Of a DNA stretch of 64,000 nucleotides, positions 60,767 to 64,000 are shown in pieces. The stretch spans positions 2,294,001 through 2,358,000 of the forward strand of contig AP018281.1 in the NCBI GenBank assembly GCA_002368355.1. The letters run 5' to 3'. Under the pieces are notes generated by a model, which was given only the letters and a program-made list of their open reading frames with translations, was not told where the DNA came from and did no database searches. Each line of letters opens with the position of its first letter. The first letter of the stretch is position 1. This DNA is from Chondrocystis sp. NIES-4102. GTDB taxonomy: Bacteria > Cyanobacteriota > Cyanobacteriia > Cyanobacteriales > Xenococcaceae. The translations under genes were made by a program, and so were the position numbers.

Positions 60767-60806
60767 AACATTTCCTATTTTTAACTTCTATAGGTAATGT
60801 TTTTTG
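60767..60806 (+). terminator. Rho-independent terminator of prfA
   Basis: AACATTTCCTAT at 60767-60778 pairs with ATAGGTAATGTT at 60790-60801, one mismatch in 12, and runs into a block of six T ending at 60805. A second inverted repeat (60783-60792 with 60818-60827, ten perfect pairs) overlaps its right arm and would compete with it. Confidence 0.8.
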
Positions 60807-60993
60807 ATATGTATATTTATAGAAGTTGTATAGTAGCACGTTTAATACAGTAATAAGTACATAAGTGTAAAAATGACATCTACTTTAAATAATGAATATT
60901 AAATAATCTAGCTCCTTAAAATTTCTATCTTTGTAAAGAAGAAAAGCAACAGCCAGGCATTGCAAAATTTTTATATACATCGAAGAAACTTTA

Positions 60994-62301
60994 ATGTCAC
61001 AAATTGTTTTTTGGGAAAAGCCAGCCCTCGATAGAGAGCAAAGTTATAGTAGGAATTTCACGCCATTAGTTAATCAATTGCCCTTATCTAGTTGTGAAAT
61101 TTCTGTCATTGTTCCTGTACGCAATGAAGCAGAAAATATTGAAGCAACTCTTTTAGCTTTGACAAATCAAGTTGAGCTAGACGGGAGTCCATTAGATAAA
61201 AAGCGATACGAAATTATCGTACTAGCTAATAATTGCTCTGATGATTCGGCTCAAATAGCTAGACAGTTTGCTAAAAGTCAACCTGATTTAATTCTTCATG
61301 TTGTCGAAATGACCATAGCTCGCGATCGCGCTCATATCGGTTGGGTACGCAAAATTTTGATGGATGAAGCTTGTCGTCGTCTAAAATTAATTGGACGGGA
61401 GCTTGGGGTAATTGCTTCTACTGATGGTGATACACAAGTTGCTCCTACGTGGATAGCTGCAACCCTAGCAGAATTTGAAACTGGTGCTGATGCTGTTGGG
61501 GGTAGAATCATTACTGAGCCATCCCAAAGAAAAGAGTTAGATAATGCCACAAGATTATATTTCCTGCGTACGGTTGGGTATCTTTATTTAATATTTCAGC
61601 TAGAAGGTTATTTAGATCCTTATATTTGTGATCCTAATCCACGACATCATCAACATTATGGAGCAAGTTTAGCTGTAACTGCTCAAATGTATGCCAAAGT
61701 AGGAGGATTACCCCCCATACCTTCTTCAGAAGATGTAGCACTTTATGATGCTTTGATTAGGAATGATGCTTGTTTTCGTCATAGCCAAACAGTACAAGTA
61801 CTCACCAGTGCAAGAGTGATGGGGAGAGCTAAAGCTGGATTAGCAGATCGTTTAGCCCAATTAAAAGTTATGGGAGAAAAGCATGAATCATTCTTAGTCG
61901 AATCTGCCACTTTGATAGAAGCTCGCTTTCGCATACGCCGTCATCTACGTTACTTATGGCGCAGAAAGCAACAAGGAATTTCTATATCTAATCAGATTAT
62001 TGCCATTTTGTCTAAATTCCTAGGGATAGATGCCAATTTACTCCTAGAAATTATTATGCGATCGCCAACTTTTGGTATATTGGTTGAACAGATTGCACAA
62101 GAACAAGCTAAAAATCAGGAACTTGCTCATATTTGGGCAAAAGTGACCATTCAACAGGCAATCTCTGAATTACGTATTAAAGTTAACCGTATTTCTAAAT
62201 TTAATTACAGTTCACTCAAACAGCAAGAGTATAAATATCTTGTTAGTTTAAATTCTCTCAAACACATCAAGCCGATACTTATCCTCCCTGAACCCTTTTA
62301 A
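60994..62301 (+). CDS. Family 2 glycosyltransferase
   Basis: 435 residues. GT-A fold with ISVIVPVRNEAENIEATLLAL opening the domain (about 36-55), an LANNCSDDS segment, and ASTDGDTQVAPTWI, where the DGD is the metal-binding DxD. The C-terminal 150 residues are helical, Arg-rich and of unknown role. No membrane helices are evident. The last 54 bases overlap the end of the opposite-strand NodS-like gene. With that gene and PIG-L it forms a recurring trio in bacteria. Confidence 0.85.
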   Translation: MSQIVFWEKPALDREQSYSRNFTPLVNQLPLSSCEISVIVPVRNEAENIEATLLALTNQVELDGSPLDKKRYEIIVLANNCSDDSAQIARQFAKSQPDLILHVVEMTIARDRAHIGWVRKILMDEACRRLKLIGRELGVIASTDGDTQVAPTWIAATLAEFETGADAVGGRIITEPSQRKELDNATRLYFLRTVGYLYLIFQLEGYLDPYICDPNPRHHQHYGASLAVTAQMYAKVGGLPPIPSSEDVALYDALIRNDACFRHSQTVQVLTSARVMGRAKAGLADRLAQLKVMGEKHESFLVESATLIEARFRIRRHLRYLWRRKQQGISISNQIIAILSKFLGIDANLLLEIIMRSPTFGILVEQIAQEQAKNQELAHIWAKVTIQQAISELRIKVNRISKFNYSSLKQQEYKYLVSLNSLKHIKPILILPEPF

Positions 62302-62835
62302 ATGTTTTAATTGACGTTGGTCTAATTCTAGAAATGAGTCATGAACCAAATCACCAGTTAAGGGGTAAGTAGGTACGGGTAATGTCCAGTGAACTAAAAT
62401 TAGATGACCACCTATGGTTAAATGTTCAATAATTAATTGTTGAGTTGTTTTAAAATCATCCCAATTTAAATAGTAACCAACTTCCGACATCACAGTTAAA
62501 TCGAAAATTTCTGATGGATAGTCTTGAGGTACTTGAGCAATTTTAAAACGCACTTGTGGCAGATCTTGACATCGAGCGATCGCTTTTGACTGTGCTGTTG
62601 GGGAAACATCGACTGAAAGTAGAGAATCACAACGTTGTGCTAAGGTCGCAGTCAGGACACCAATTGAACCACCTATTTCAAAAGCATTTTTATAACGAGG
62701 CTTAGGTAGGGCGTTAACTGTTTTTTGATATTTTTGGGCTTCATAATCACTAGTTTCAAACTTCCAAGGATCAGGATCAGCTTGATATAACTCTTCAAAA
62801 TAATCAGGTGGTAAGGAATATTCGGGTTTGCTCAT
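62248..62835 (-). CDS. NodS-like SAM-dependent methyltransferase
   Basis: 195 residues. The opening PPDYFEELYQADPDPWKFETSDYEAQKY matches the NodS-type group (shown in part); SAM motif I is FEIGGSIGVLTATLA and VDVSPTA follows. NodS methylates the free amine of a deacetylated sugar in Nod-factor synthesis. Here the adjacent PIG-L deacetylase could supply such an amine. The stop lies inside the glycosyltransferase gene on the other strand. Confidence 0.85.
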   Translation of the reverse strand: MSKPEYSLPPDYFEELYQADPDPWKFETSDYEAQKYQKTVNALPKPRYKNAFEIGGSIGVLTATLAQRCDSLLSVDVSPTAQSKAIARCQDLPQVRFKIAQVPQDYPSEIFDLTVMSEVGYYLNWDDFKTTQQLIIEHLTIGGHLILVHWTLPVPTYPLTGDLVHDSFLELDQRQLKHLKGFREDKYRLDVFERI

Positions 62836-63156
62836 AAGTTGTGATCAACCAATAATTGATCTTGCAGGATTGTGGTTAATATTTAATTAATAGATGATCA
62901 GTAATTGTAGATAATTTTAATCCGTTATACTGCTAATAATAATTCAATTTTACTTAACCCAATAAAAGGGCGAACCTTTCGTTAAATCTAACTGAATTAA
63001 TTCTATAATATCTTGTTTTAATGATAGTTAAATGATTATTTCAATTAATTTTATAAGCAAAATTAACCCTATTTCAAAAAACATCTTAACAGTGACACTA
63101 CTATTAAAATAATAATATTTCAGTAGCAAATACACAAAAACAAATTAAATTTCTGC
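62836..63156. other. Gap between PIG-L and NodS-like genes
   Basis: About 320 AT-rich bases with no gene and no clear hairpin terminator. The two minus-strand genes are therefore not tightly coupled; a separate promoter for the methyltransferase may lie here. Confidence 0.4.
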
Positions 63157-63912
63157 TCAACTAAGTTCCAAATAAATCTCCCAAGGTTGAGTAAAATTAG
63201 CAATCATTTCTACACTTAAACGAAAACCTTGTGGATCATCATCAATCAAATCACTAATTTGTGAAAGATAACGAGCGATCGCTTTTTTCTTTAGCTCTAA
63301 AACATCACTAATATCTAGTCGCCAAGCAGATACAGATGCAGTAAATTCCTGTCTTTGTTTGTGATCCCAATCCCAAATAGGATATTCAATAATTCGTGGT
63401 TGATGCAACAAATTACTACTACATAATTTTAACAATTGCCAACTAGCACGATGATCGGGGTGTGGATCTTGTCGCCAAGGTAAAAATATCAAAGATGGTT
63501 GTATACGTTTTAGATAATCATCACAAGCAGCAATAGCCTCTGGAGATTGACGACTATTTTCTACCCCACCATCGGGTAAACCCAGAAAAGTTACTGCGGT
63601 GGAATCTACACCTAAAATACCCAAAGCAGCTAAACTTTCACAAGCGCGCAATTCTTTTAAAACAGGTGCAGGATACTTTAAAGAATTAGGATGAGATTGA
63701 GTACCATCACTCACAATTAATACTTCCACAGTTAAATGCAATTGACGCAATAAAGCAATCAGTCCACCACAACCGAGAGTTTCATCATCAGGATGGGGAG
63801 CAACAATTAAAATAGGAGCATTAACTTTAGCTATTAAATCAATACTCACTAAAGGTAAGGTTTGAGGAGAATTTAGAGGCGAATTAGATATATCTAAATC
63901 ATAAGTAGTCAT
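63157..63912 (-). CDS. PIG-L family deacetylase (LmbE-like)
   Basis: 251 residues. The zinc-site motif PHPDDETLGCGG is at about residues 39-50, and the second motif HPDHRAS lies near residue 152. PIG-L enzymes remove acetyl groups from N-acetylglucosamine-type sugars. It lies upstream of the NodS-like methyltransferase in the same direction, and opposite the glycosyltransferase. The next gene beyond base 64000 is not visible. The start is ATG 63912. Confidence 0.9.
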   Translation of the reverse strand: MTTYDLDISNSPLNSPQTLPLVSIDLIAKVNAPILIVAPHPDDETLGCGGLIALLRQLHLTVEVLIVSDGTQSHPNSLKYPAPVLKELRACESLAALGILGVDSTAVTFLGLPDGGVENSRQSPEAIAACDDYLKRIQPSLIFLPWRQDPHPDHRASWQLLKLCSSNLLHQPRIIEYPIWDWDHKQRQEFTASVSAWRLDISDVLELKKKAIARYLSQISDLIDDDPQGFRLSVEMIANFTQPWEIYLELS

Positions 63913-64000
63913 TGGTTATAAACCCTTGCTAATTGAGCAATTAACTATTACCAATTGGTGACAAGTTTAAAATATATATACTTGATCAATAGATAAATAA

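Noticed and set aside
1-64000. tRNA, rRNA, CRISPR, prophage or insertion sequence
   Set aside because: Gaps were read for T-loop motifs, regular spacer arrays and transposase frames; none was found.

Overview
The window is a stretch of chromosome from a cyanobacterium. Low G+C intergenic DNA, many copies of the octamer GCGATCGC (HIP1) inside genes, and photosynthetic and cyanobacterial genes (psbY, nblA, petJ, ndhA-I-G-E, cofH, a Pilin_GH-type protein) all point there. The ribosomal cluster starts at L3 and lacks S10, S14, L30 and S4, which is the usual cyanobacterial arrangement. Dispersed intergenic repeats and the sequence style suggest a unicellular or baeocytous lineage near Pleurocapsa/Stanieria, but that placement is inference.

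Layout. 1-1808: methionine salvage (end of mtnB, mtnC) converging on hemC. 1955-8839: a triple Pilin_GH-domain exported protein, a degenerate alpha/beta hydrolase, a PiT phosphate transporter, a sulfurtransferase, an MnmD-like methyltransferase and an HD-GYP response regulator. 8958-13674: accA, an SDR oxidoreductase, folE and a carotenoid oxygenase. 13817-18178: the ndhAIGE operon of NDH-1, then a DUF3747/SLH surface protein. 18783-23784: a zinc alcohol dehydrogenase, three TerD-family stress genes and a ferric-iron permease. 23972-33432: aroB, a zinc-ribbon membrane protein, a double-domain universal stress protein, nblA, an RRM protein, rpiA, petJ, cofH, and the pair for UDP-xylose synthesis (UXS and UGDH). 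34015-42863: a TPR lytic transglycosylase, an exported protein, an FHA/zinc-ribbon protein, psbY, alaS and a membrane-protein gene broken by two in-frame stops.

43652-59395 is one long collinear S10-spc-alpha ribosomal supercluster: rplC-D-W-B, rpsS, rplV, rpsC, rplP, rpmC, rpsQ, rplN-X-E, rpsH, rplF-R, rpsE, rplO, secY, adk, infA, rpmJ, rpsM-K, rpoA, rplQ, truA, rplM, rpsI, rpmE. A folded leader precedes it and a strong terminator ends it. prfA follows with its own terminator. The window closes with a GT2 glycosyltransferase facing a NodS-like methyltransferase and a PIG-L deacetylase, a recurring but uncharacterised trio.

No rRNA, tRNA, CRISPR array, prophage or intact insertion sequence was seen. 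Most of the window is housekeeping. The least explained items are the triple Pilin_GH protein, the two-stop pseudogene, the GT2/NodS/PIG-L locus, the altered hydrolase and HD-GYP active sites, and three families of short dispersed intergenic repeats, two of them joined to heptanucleotide arrays.
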